A stretch of 7,084 nucleotides of DNA. Source: a bacterium (GTDB lineage: Bacteria > Fidelibacterota > Marinisomatia > Marinisomatales > JAHJCW01). The notes under the pieces were generated by a model. The model searched no databases. It worked only from the letters and a program-made list of their open reading frames with translations, and was not told where the DNA came from. Positions 1 to 6,128 of this stretch are shown piece after piece. A program made the position numbers and the translations under genes. The stretch is taken from contig JAUXHY010000061.1 of assembly GCA_030621275.1 (NCBI GenBank), forward strand, positions 1 through 7,084, written 5' to 3'. Position 1 is the first letter of the stretch; every line of letters starts with the position of its first letter.

Positions 1-228
1 AATGAAAAAATATTAATGAACAATTTCCATTATCAAGAGAAATTAATCGCTGAGCGTAATGCCTCAATCATGGGTGAAAATATCTACCGCCCGAAACTTT
101 GGTATCATGGTATCATTCAGGTGGGGAAGTTCAAAAGATTTGAGAAACCCCGTAAAGTTGGCTCCAAATTAGTGCCTAAAACTAAAATAGTATGTCTTAA
201 TAACTTAAAAACAGGGTATCAAAGATGA
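1..228 (+). CDS. 3' end of an unrecognised gene (partial at left edge)
   Basis: The frame is open from the first base of the window, so this is most likely the C-terminal ~75 residues of a longer protein; an ATG at 16 is the first internal methionine but has no clear ribosome binding site. The visible part is basic and hydrophilic, with the segments ENIYRPKLWYHGIIQVGKF and FEKPRKVGSKLVPKTK, no membrane segment and no motif I can assign to a family. The TGA stop (226-228) overlaps the ATG of the following symporter gene (225-227) in an ATGA arrangement. This supports real translation of this frame and translational coupling with the transporter, so the missing gene probably belongs to the same pathway. 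A stand-alone 70-residue protein starting at 16 cannot be excluded. Function unknown. Confidence 0.55.
   Translation, partial: NEKILMNNFHYQEKLIAERNASIMGENIYRPKLWYHGIIQVGKFKRFEKPRKVGSKLVPKTKIVCLNNLKTGYQR
213..216 (+). promoter_or_regulatory. Shine-Dalgarno site of the symporter gene
   Basis: AGGG lies 8 bases before the ATG at 225 and inside the end of the preceding reading frame. Together with the ATGA stop/start overlap it supports the chosen symporter start and coupled translation. Confidence 0.5.
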
Positions 229-1808
229 ACATAGATTTATTAATGGTAGTGTTATACTTTGTTGTAGTATTCATTATTGGAATATACAAAAGTGCTATTC
301 AGGATAAGGATGCGACCAGTTATTTCCTCAGCGGTAGAAAACTGCGTTGGCCCTCCATAGCAATGTCTACGATTGCCACGAACATTCAAGCGGGTCATTT
401 TGTTGGCATGGGAGGCGCTGCATATGCTTACGGATTGGCTCAGGCAAATTTTGAAATTGGTGCTATTTTTGGTATACTGTTAGCCGCCTTCTTTTTTGTT
501 CCGCTCTATTTAAAGTTAAAAATATTTACCCTGACACAATTTTTTGAAGACAAGTTCGGTCCTTTTCTGGCAACCTGCTATTCAGTTTTTTCCATCATCC
601 TTTTTGGTGTTATCTATCTCGGTGGTGCTCTTTATTGGGGCAGTTACGCCATTAATGGGATTTTCGGGGAACAGTTAAATATACTACACTCAGATCCGGT
701 AGTCAGACTCTACATTCTTGTGGTTCTTATGGGGTTATTTTCGGCCACCTATGTTTATTTTGGTGGGTTGGCAGCTGTGGTTCGAACGGATGTAATTCAG
801 ATGATTACGCTATTAGGTGGTGCCACCATCATCCTTGTGTTAGCGATAAAAACACTAGGCGGTTGGTCCGAACTCTATAACCCTGATCTATATGAGGGCA
901 TTAAGACTGGTAAGGATCATCTGATGCATTTATTTTTGTCTTCAGATCATGAGAAAATTCCATGGACTGCGGTCTTTTTTGGGATGCTCTTAATGCATAT
1001 ACAATACTGGGGAGCAAACCAAGTGATTCTGCAGAGGTCCCTTGCCGCCCGTTCTCTAAAGGATGCTCAATTAGGATTAGTCGTTGGTGGCTTTTTAAAG
1101 TACTTTGTAGCAGCGTTGATTATTATACCACCAATTGCCTTGGTTGGATTTCATGAACAGTTGGATGATCCAGATCGGGCGTACATTGTGTTGGTTAATG
1201 TATTACTGGTGCCTGGAGTTCGTGGCTTTGTTCTAATGGGACTCTTTGCTTCGCTTATGAGCACGGTCGATTCCATAATCAATTCAGTTAGTACACTCTA
1301 TTCTTTTGATATTTACAAGAGAAGAATTAATAAAGATGCAACGGATGAACAATTGATCCGGATCGGGAAAAATACTATTGGAGTATCAACCCTGGTTGGA
1401 ATTCTGTTTGCATTTTCACTTATTTATATTAAGTATCATGGGCTTGATTTTCCACTTTCCCATCTGACGAATGAGATTTCATATCACATCAAAGCCGGTT
1501 TTACCATATTAATCCTGGCGGCAGTATTCTGTACCCGAGCGCCCAAGAATCTTGTGGCAACTGTTTTCGTGGCAAGCGCAGTTGTTTCACTTGCCTTTAA
1601 ATATTTTATCTTTCCTGATATGAACTACCTGAACCGAACAGGATGGGTGATTGTGCTGTGTTATGGTATTATTGCCGGAATATCGTATTTCTTACCAGGA
1701 CAAAAAATCAAATGGAGAGAACTGATTATAGTTGATTCCCGGACTGTCGGTTATTTTGGCATAGTTCTTGGAATAATTCTGATTGGACTCAACATTATTT
1801 TCAGGTAA
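225..1808 (+). CDS. Sodium:solute symporter, SSS family (SGLT-like)
   Basis: Inner-membrane secondary transporter that would use a sodium gradient to import a small solute. The 527 residues match the usual SSS length (vSGLT is about 540) and form a long series of hydrophobic segments compatible with 13-14 helices. Recognisable family motifs in order: YFLSGR at 33-38; TNIQAGHFVGMGG at 52-64, close to the SGLT1 helix-1 segment including a histidine (H58) at the sugar-contacting position; the GGLAAVVRTDVIQ signature at 180-192; YWGANQVILQR at 261-271; and SLMSTVDSIINS at 343-354, where S346/T347 align with the serine pair of the Na2 sodium site in vSGLT. The SGLT-like helix 1 favours a sugar, polyol or inositol over amino acids or proline, but that is inference. 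The start is set by the AGGG site and the 4-base overlap with the upstream gene. It heads a tight run with a PhnP-like hydrolase and a PfkB kinase, suggesting uptake of their substrate. Confidence 0.93.
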   Translation: MNIDLLMVVLYFVVVFIIGIYKSAIQDKDATSYFLSGRKLRWPSIAMSTIATNIQAGHFVGMGGAAYAYGLAQANFEIGAIFGILLAAFFFVPLYLKLKIFTLTQFFEDKFGPFLATCYSVFSIILFGVIYLGGALYWGSYAINGIFGEQLNILHSDPVVRLYILVVLMGLFSATYVYFGGLAAVVRTDVIQMITLLGGATIILVLAIKTLGGWSELYNPDLYEGIKTGKDHLMHLFLSSDHEKIPWTAVFFGMLLMHIQYWGANQVILQRSLAARSLKDAQLGLVVGGFLKYFVAALIIIPPIALVGFHEQLDDPDRAYIVLVNVLLVPGVRGFVLMGLFASLMSTVDSIINSVSTLYSFDIYKRRINKDATDEQLIRIGKNTIGVSTLVGILFAFSLIYIKYHGLDFPLSHLTNEISYHIKAGFTILILAAVFCTRAPKNLVATVFVASAVVSLAFKYFIFPDMNYLNRTGWVIVLCYGIIAGISYFLPGQKIKWRELIIVDSRTVGYFGIVLGIILIGLNIIFR

Positions 1809-1810
1809 TT

Positions 1811-1814
1811 GGAG
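1811..1814 (+). promoter_or_regulatory. Shine-Dalgarno site of the MBL-fold hydrolase
   Basis: GGAG sits in the 16-base gap after the symporter stop, 10 bases before the ATG at 1825. It is one of the clearer ribosome binding sites in the window and fixes that start. Confidence 0.55.
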
Positions 1815-1824
1815 AAAATAAATT

Positions 1825-2580
1825 ATGAAAATAAAATTTACAGGAACAGGGGACGGACGTGGAATTCCTTCTGTTGGTTGTAAGTGTCAAAGATGTTCTT
1901 CAGCAAGGGAAAAAGGAGATAAAAATTGTCGCCGAACAGTCTCTGTGATAGTGACGAATGAGTCGGATACAATTTTATTTGACACGCCTAGTTCAATTGG
2001 ACAAGTACTCAATGAAGAGAAAATCTTTCACTTAACAGCAATATTTCTTTCCCATAAACATTTTGATCATATCGGTGGTATAACTGCATTTGAATATTGG
2101 CCGGAAAAAATTCCTGTTTACGGGAATATGTCTGTTCTTGGCAATTTTGAAATAACAGATAGGTTATACAATAACTGTGATTTTTATGTTTTACATGACA
2201 AAATATCTGTTAAAATCAACCATATCCGAGTTACCCCTTTTTCCGTTTTCCACAAAGTACCTACCTTTGGATTGATATTTAAGGAAGATGAGAAAAAAAT
2301 CATACATTTTAGCGATAAGGCGGATAATAAATTGGATGATTACGAGAAGAAGTTTTTGAAAAATGCAGATGTAGCCATTTTCCATACGCCAAGTTTTGAT
2401 GAGGGTACAGACCACATTGATGTAGTAAGTGTAATGAATATTGCAAAAAGAAATCTTTCAACTCAATTTGTTATTACCCATATCGGGCATAATAATTTAT
2501 CTCATGAAGAATTGGTTAAAAAACTTAAACCCTATGAAAATATTATTGTTGCCTATGATGGATTGACGTTACAGGTTTAA
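1825..2580 (+). CDS. PhnP-like metallo-beta-lactamase-fold phosphohydrolase
   Basis: A 251-residue MBL-fold metal-dependent hydrolase, the same length as E. coli PhnP (5-phosphoribosyl 1,2-cyclic phosphate phosphodiesterase). The N-terminal strand GTGDGRGIP is followed by the PhnP-type zinc-knuckle GCKCQRC (C19, C21, C24). The dinuclear metal site is complete: HKHFDH (H77, H79, D81, H82), H143 in VFHK, D164 in HFSD, and H219 in THIGH. H222, three residues on, fits the fourth ligand of the structural zinc. The protein is therefore probably cytoplasmic and active as a phosphodiesterase, perhaps on a cyclic or small phosphate ester. No carbon-phosphorus lyase genes are in view, so the PhnP substrate should not be assumed. 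It lies 16 bases after the symporter and 2 bases before the PfkB kinase, implying co-transcription. Alternatives include another member of the same MBL clan, which also holds RNase Z-like and PqqB-like proteins; the cysteine cluster argues for the PhnP-like branch. Confidence 0.87.
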   Translation: MKIKFTGTGDGRGIPSVGCKCQRCSSAREKGDKNCRRTVSVIVTNESDTILFDTPSSIGQVLNEEKIFHLTAIFLSHKHFDHIGGITAFEYWPEKIPVYGNMSVLGNFEITDRLYNNCDFYVLHDKISVKINHIRVTPFSVFHKVPTFGLIFKEDEKKIIHFSDKADNKLDDYEKKFLKNADVAIFHTPSFDEGTDHIDVVSVMNIAKRNLSTQFVITHIGHNNLSHEELVKKLKPYENIIVAYDGLTLQV

Positions 2581-2582
2581 TA

Positions 2583-3470
2583 ATGATAAAACAGGCAGAT
2601 TATGATTTAGCCATATTGGGTCATTTTGCCAAGGATAAATTGATTGTTCACGGCTTGGAAAAAGATGCCTTGGGTGGTGCCGTTTATTATGGTGCCATAG
2701 CACTAGCAAAACTAAATGTGTCGGTCGGGATTATTACACTCCTTGCCAAAGAAGACTTCCAATATCTCAATATATTTAAAGTGAACGGGGTGGGAATATT
2801 TGCCTATCAAGCAGAAGAGACGAGTGGCATTAAAAATACTTATAGCGATGCTAATAACCTTAATGAAAGAGTTTGTGAACCGATTGCTTTTGCCGGTGAA
2901 TTTAAAGTGCAGCAGATCCCCGATATTACTGCTAAGGTTTTTCATATTGGACCTATTATGGCCGGTGAAATATCCCTGAAACTAATCAACTATATCACTT
3001 CGAAATTTGAAAAGGTTTCGCTTGACCTTCAAGGGGTATTGCGGGTTCGAAAAGGTAAAAAATTAATCTTTGTCGATTGGCCTGAAAAGGAAGATGGATT
3101 AAAACGAATCCACACCGTTAAAGCCGACTCGGTAGAAAGCGAAATTATTACGGGTGAAAAGGAACTTGACAAAGCAGCCCGGAGGATTGCCTCTTGGGGT
3201 CCCCAGGAGGTGGTTATTACCCATAAAGATGGTATACTGGTATATGCTGAAGGTGAAGTCTTTGAAGCCCCCTTTACACCAAGAACTTTAAATGGTCGTA
3301 CAGGTCGGGGTGATACTTGTATTTCTACTTACCTTGCGAGTCGCCTGAAATCACCACCACCGATATCGTGTGCATTCGCTGCTGCTGCAACTTCCCTCAA
3401 ATTAGAGGAAGAAGGGCCTTTTAATCGAACGTACCAGGATGTTTTGGAAAAATTGAATGAGGACTATTAG
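2583..3470 (+). CDS. PfkB/ribokinase-family carbohydrate kinase
   Basis: A 295-residue cytoplasmic ATP-dependent kinase of the PfkB fold that would phosphorylate a sugar, polyol or nucleoside-type alcohol. The N-terminal part has the substrate-side glycine motif LGGAVYYGAIALAKL (30-44). A conserved-looking SLDLQGVLR stretch lies at 146-154 and a metal/phosphate-region KADSVESEIITG at 180-191. The anion-hole and catalytic-base motif is NGRTGRGDTC (237-246), with D244 as the expected base. The usual signature is DTxGAGD, so this protein has N for the first Asp and Arg in place of Ala (GRGD). I know this variant from some uncharacterised PfkB subgroups, so it marks a subfamily and does not imply inactivation. 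The C-terminal lid region ends with EEEGPFNRTYQDVLEKL. The gene starts 2 bases after the MBL-fold gene without a strong Shine-Dalgarno site, which suggests coupled translation. The pairing with an SSS importer implies that it acts on the imported solute. Substrate unknown. Confidence 0.87.
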   Translation: MIKQADYDLAILGHFAKDKLIVHGLEKDALGGAVYYGAIALAKLNVSVGIITLLAKEDFQYLNIFKVNGVGIFAYQAEETSGIKNTYSDANNLNERVCEPIAFAGEFKVQQIPDITAKVFHIGPIMAGEISLKLINYITSKFEKVSLDLQGVLRVRKGKKLIFVDWPEKEDGLKRIHTVKADSVESEIITGEKELDKAARRIASWGPQEVVITHKDGILVYAEGEVFEAPFTPRTLNGRTGRGDTCISTYLASRLKSPPPISCAFAAAATSLKLEEEGPFNRTYQDVLEKLNEDY

Positions 3471-3478
3471 TAGTCGGT

Positions 3479-3724
3479 ATGCGTGTGATAAATTGGTATA
3501 GAATTTGTTCTGACGCGGTGTCCAAATCATACGTGAATGGCTGGATGCACTTGGATATTTACGACCTTCTGGGACGTTTGGTCGCTACACTAATAGACCA
3601 CGATCTGGAAGAAGGTGGTTACCAGGTTGTCTGGAATTCAAAAAATATGCCTTCCGGTGTCTATTTTTATAGACTATCTTCCGTTGGTTTTGAGCAAACC
3701 AGGAAAATACTTTTAATCAAATAA
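3479..3724 (+). CDS. Orphan T9SS type A C-terminal sorting domain (probable gene remnant)
   Basis: This 81-codon frame ends in a nearly canonical type IX secretion tail: LDIYDLLGRLVATLID (25-40), an EEGGYQVVWNSKNMPSGVYFYRL core (44-66) and the basic hydrophobic end QTRKILLIK (73-81). In working proteins this ~70-90 residue beta-sandwich sits at the C-terminus of a large secreted protein, is recognised by the T9SS and is usually removed at the cell surface. Here there is no passenger domain and no signal peptide. The usual leading NPFNP-type linker is missing from all three forward frames just upstream, and no ribosome binding site precedes the ATG. In-frame stop TGA at 3458-3460 lies within the kinase gene. 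The simplest reading is a 3' remnant left when a secreted-protein gene was deleted or rearranged next to the kinase. A genuine small protein is possible but less likely. The fold assignment is strong; expression is doubtful. Confidence 0.7.
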   Translation: MRVINWYRICSDAVSKSYVNGWMHLDIYDLLGRLVATLIDHDLEEGGYQVVWNSKNMPSGVYFYRLSSVGFEQTRKILLIK

Positions 3725-3756
3725 ACCAAAATGCTTCATTTACCACCAGCTTAAGG

Positions 3757-5169
3757 ATGATTTCAGAAAGATACAAAATACCGGGTTTTACACCGACATA
3801 CCATAAACTGCTAATTTTATGTCTTATAATCGTTTTATTTCTGGTCTGTTGCATAAAAAATAAGGATCAAATTGCACCAGAAACATTAGCCCTGGTAAAT
3901 GGCGTTCCCATTACCAAAAAAGAACTGGTTAACCGGTTAGAGCTAACAGCGCTACCTGAATTTCACAAAGCAGGGGACAGGAATAAGCGGGCATTAAACC
4001 TGTTAATTGACGAATTAGTAGTGAGCCAGTGGGCACAAAAGCAAGATATAATAAATTCATCTGATTATCAAGAGCTAATGGATTTCGTTAAACAACAGGC
4101 ACTTATTCGAGAGCTATTCTTTGAAGAAATCCGGGCTCATGCGGAACCCGATTCGCAACAAATCCATCAGGCTTTAGAACAATCAATCCAACAATTGACA
4201 GTTCAGACCTTGTTTACTGCAGATGAGAATATTGCTGCAGAATGGCGTAAATCCTTACGCTCCGGAAAAACATTTGAAGATTTGCTGAACAATTCAAATA
4301 AAAATGATTTTGTTCGAGTTAACAGTTCATCTTTTCTCTGGGGAGATGGCACAGTTCCGATTGAAATTGAGAGGATTGCTTACCAATTAAAGCTTGGAGA
4401 GTCTTCCGGGTTAATAAAGTTGAACGACGGTTTCGGGATTATGTCGATTGTGAATAAGGTGCGAAATGTATTTCTAACACCTTACGACCTTTCCTCAAAA
4501 AGGCTGCAGGTTAAACAGGTGCTTCGTGCACGTAACGAGAGTCGTTTAGCCAATAAATATGTCGATCGATTATTAACTCATTTAGATATAACTCAAAGAG
4601 CGAATGGATTTGTTGCAGTGATACGGTATATTGACAAGAAGATGTTTGCTGATTCGGATAATATGATTCAATTTCCACTTGTTTATAATGAAGAAATTCA
4701 ATTTCCGGATCTGCACCTGCCAGTTTTGGAAACACCGGATTTTACTTGGACCGGCAAAGATGTATTGAACATTCTTAGAAAATATAATTTTCCGATCAAC
4801 ACTAAGAATTCCAAAACTTTGCAAAAGACTCTCACCTGCTTTTTAAAGGTAGCTGTGCGCGATCGGTATTTAGCCCAACGAGCTGAACAGTTGGGTTTGG
4901 GATCGAAGAAAAGGGTTCTGGAAGAGACTCAAATATGGGGGCGCTATTTTTTATATATAAATGGTATCAAAGCCTTCATTGCAAGTGATTCAACGACGAA
5001 AAATATTATTAATATCTCTAACTGGATTTCTGAATTACGAGCAAACGCTCAAATAACGATTAACAATGATTTATTGGAAGAAATTGAACTAACAGGTATT
5101 CCTATGATAGTTTTCTGGAATAATGATATATCCCGTCAATTAGCTGCTCCGCCTTTAATGGAATTCTGA
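3757..5169 (+). CDS. SurA/PrsA-like envelope chaperone with degenerate parvulin domain
   Basis: Probable membrane-anchored periplasmic folding factor of 470 residues. A hydrophobic segment at 18-32 ends in LVCC. C32 could be a lipidated cysteine, but Cys at -1 is atypical for a lipobox, so this may be an uncleaved anchor instead. It is followed by the SurA_N hallmark LALVNGVPITKKELVNRL (44-61) and a helical chaperone region to about 145. Residues 148-235 match the parvulin (rotamase) layout: LTVQTLFTADENIA, a SGKTFEDLL segment, IERIAYQLKLGESSGLIKL and GFGIMSIVNKV. The histidines usual in RHILV and GYHIIKV are replaced (TLFTA, GFGIM), suggesting chaperone function without isomerase activity. 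A second helical part (330-400) resembles another SurA-type module, with TGKDVLNIL and a DRYLAQRAEQLGL helix. Start choice is uncertain: AAGG abuts the ATG too closely to serve as a normal binding site, but no other in-frame start keeps the hydrophobic segment. Outer-membrane protein biogenesis is an inference from family. Confidence 0.75.
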   Translation: MISERYKIPGFTPTYHKLLILCLIIVLFLVCCIKNKDQIAPETLALVNGVPITKKELVNRLELTALPEFHKAGDRNKRALNLLIDELVVSQWAQKQDIINSSDYQELMDFVKQQALIRELFFEEIRAHAEPDSQQIHQALEQSIQQLTVQTLFTADENIAAEWRKSLRSGKTFEDLLNNSNKNDFVRVNSSSFLWGDGTVPIEIERIAYQLKLGESSGLIKLNDGFGIMSIVNKVRNVFLTPYDLSSKRLQVKQVLRARNESRLANKYVDRLLTHLDITQRANGFVAVIRYIDKKMFADSDNMIQFPLVYNEEIQFPDLHLPVLETPDFTWTGKDVLNILRKYNFPINTKNSKTLQKTLTCFLKVAVRDRYLAQRAEQLGLGSKKRVLEETQIWGRYFLYINGIKAFIASDSTTKNIINISNWISELRANAQITINNDLLEEIELTGIPMIVFWNNDISRQLAAPPLMEF

Positions 5170-5209
5170 TTATAGTATTTGCTCTAAACTCTTTTTTTGA
5201 ACAAATGCT

Positions 5210-5215
5210 AGAAAG
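5210..5215 (+). promoter_or_regulatory. Possible Shine-Dalgarno site deciding the GH130 start
   Basis: AGAAAG lies 10 bases before the ATG at 5226. The earlier in-frame ATG at 5205 has only a T-run and AAC before it. The match is weak, but it favours 5226 as the start of the GH130 gene. Confidence 0.3.
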
Positions 5216-5225
5216 ATATAATAAA

Positions 5226-6116
5226 ATGAAATTAATACGAATGACAGAAAAACCTGTTTTGGAACCGGTTAAAGAACATCCGTGGGAAAAAGCAGCAGTA
5301 TTTAATGCTGCAATGGTCCATGTAAATGGCGTGTTCCATATGATATATAGGGCAACTGATATTGGCGGACACGACAAATACGGTAAGTATATTAACACGC
5401 TTGGTTATGCAGTTAGTAAGGATTTATTAACGTGGCATAGGCGTAGTAAACCGATATTATCAAACGATGTTCCGCAAGAATTGAGAGGACCTGAAGACCC
5501 CCGAATTGTAAAAATTGAAAATACTTATCATATGACTTACACTGGTTTTGGTGACAGAATGCCTGAAGATTACCGAATATGCTTGGCATCTTCTTATGAT
5601 TTAATTCATTGGGAACGGCATGGGGTAATGCTTGATGAACCTAATAAGAATGCATCATTATTCCCGGAAAAAATTGATGGTAGGTATTGTATGTTTCATC
5701 GTCGTCATACCGATATTTGGATTTGTTTTTCAGATGATTTGAAACATTGGGAAGATCACAAAAAGGTGATGTCGCCAATACCTGATTCGTGGAACAAAAC
5801 CCGAATTGGAATCGCCGGACCACCGGTCAAAATTAATGATGGATGGTTTCTAATATTTCACGGTGTTGATGAAAATAATCACTATCGCTTAGGTGCAGCA
5901 TTATTGGACTATGAGGATCCAAGCAAAGTGCTTTGCCGTCAAGTTGAACCGATCATCGAACCTGAATTGGATTGGGAAATTAATGGTTATATTCCTAATG
6001 TAATATTTTCCTGTGCAACGGTCTTGCACGATGAGCGCATATATTGTTGTTATGGCGGCGCTGATACGGTGATTGGAATGGCATATATCGATATTAAGGA
6101 CATTAAATTCGATTAA
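5226..6116 (+). CDS. GH130 family beta-mannoside phosphorylase/hydrolase
   Basis: Predicted cytoplasmic five-bladed beta-propeller enzyme of glycoside hydrolase family 130, which cleaves beta-mannosides by phosphorolysis to mannose 1-phosphate (some members hydrolyse instead). Numbered from the ATG at 5226 (296 residues, within the range of the shorter GH130 groups), the motifs are: WEKAAVFNAAMV (20-31); IYRAT (40-44); GPEDPRIV (88-95), whose Asp (D91) is the family's proton donor; KNASLFPEKI (141-150); FHRRH (157-161); FHGV (211-214); LGAALLDYEDP (222-232); and CYGGADTVIGMA (275-286). The HR pair and the FHGV histidine occur where phosphorylases bind phosphate, as I recall the family alignment, so phosphorolysis is favoured over hydrolysis. 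There is no signal peptide. An in-frame ATG at 5205 would add MLERYNK but lacks a binding site. The gene lies 56 bases after the chaperone gene and 12 bases before a glycosidase-like lipoprotein, suggesting a glycan-use pair. Linkage specificity (beta-1,2 or beta-1,4) cannot be told. Confidence 0.9.
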   Translation: MKLIRMTEKPVLEPVKEHPWEKAAVFNAAMVHVNGVFHMIYRATDIGGHDKYGKYINTLGYAVSKDLLTWHRRSKPILSNDVPQELRGPEDPRIVKIENTYHMTYTGFGDRMPEDYRICLASSYDLIHWERHGVMLDEPNKNASLFPEKIDGRYCMFHRRHTDIWICFSDDLKHWEDHKKVMSPIPDSWNKTRIGIAGPPVKINDGWFLIFHGVDENNHYRLGAALLDYEDPSKVLCRQVEPIIEPELDWEINGYIPNVIFSCATVLHDERIYCCYGGADTVIGMAYIDIKDIKFD

Positions 6117-6128
6117 TTATATTGTAAA

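Noticed and set aside
101..116. Tandem 8-base direct repeat GGTATCAT
   Set aside because: Only two copies, within coding sequence, and not in phase with a protein repeat; most likely chance.
962..1156. A 64-codon plus-strand frame inside the symporter gene
   Set aside because: It is a frame shadow within a continuous, motif-rich transporter reading frame.
2191..2945. Minus-strand open frames of 74 and 77 codons inside the hydrolase and kinase genes
   Set aside because: Both are antisense to genes with clear catalytic motifs and have no family features of their own.
3731..3754. Short ATG frame in the gap before the chaperone gene
   Set aside because: It ends after seven sense codons and has no binding site, so it is unlikely to be a leader peptide.
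4511..4824. Two overlapping minus-strand open frames of 74 and 80 codons inside the chaperone gene
   Set aside because: They lie wholly within an intact plus-strand gene, overlap each other in different frames and show no protein-like features.
5192..5198. A run of seven T after the chaperone gene as a possible terminator
   Set aside because: No inverted repeat precedes it, so there is no stem for an intrinsic terminator.
5197..5222. TTGAAC and TATAAT resembling a sigma-70 promoter before the GH130 gene
   Set aside because: The spacing is only 14 bases and the -10-like hexamer lies 3 bases before the ATG at 5226, so it could not give a normal leader; AT-rich sequence explains it.
5102..5398. 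A 98-codon open frame on the minus strand spanning the chaperone/GH130 junction
   Set aside because: It is antisense to two well-supported genes, has no recognisable motif and no convincing ribosome binding site; it is a shadow of the coding strands.
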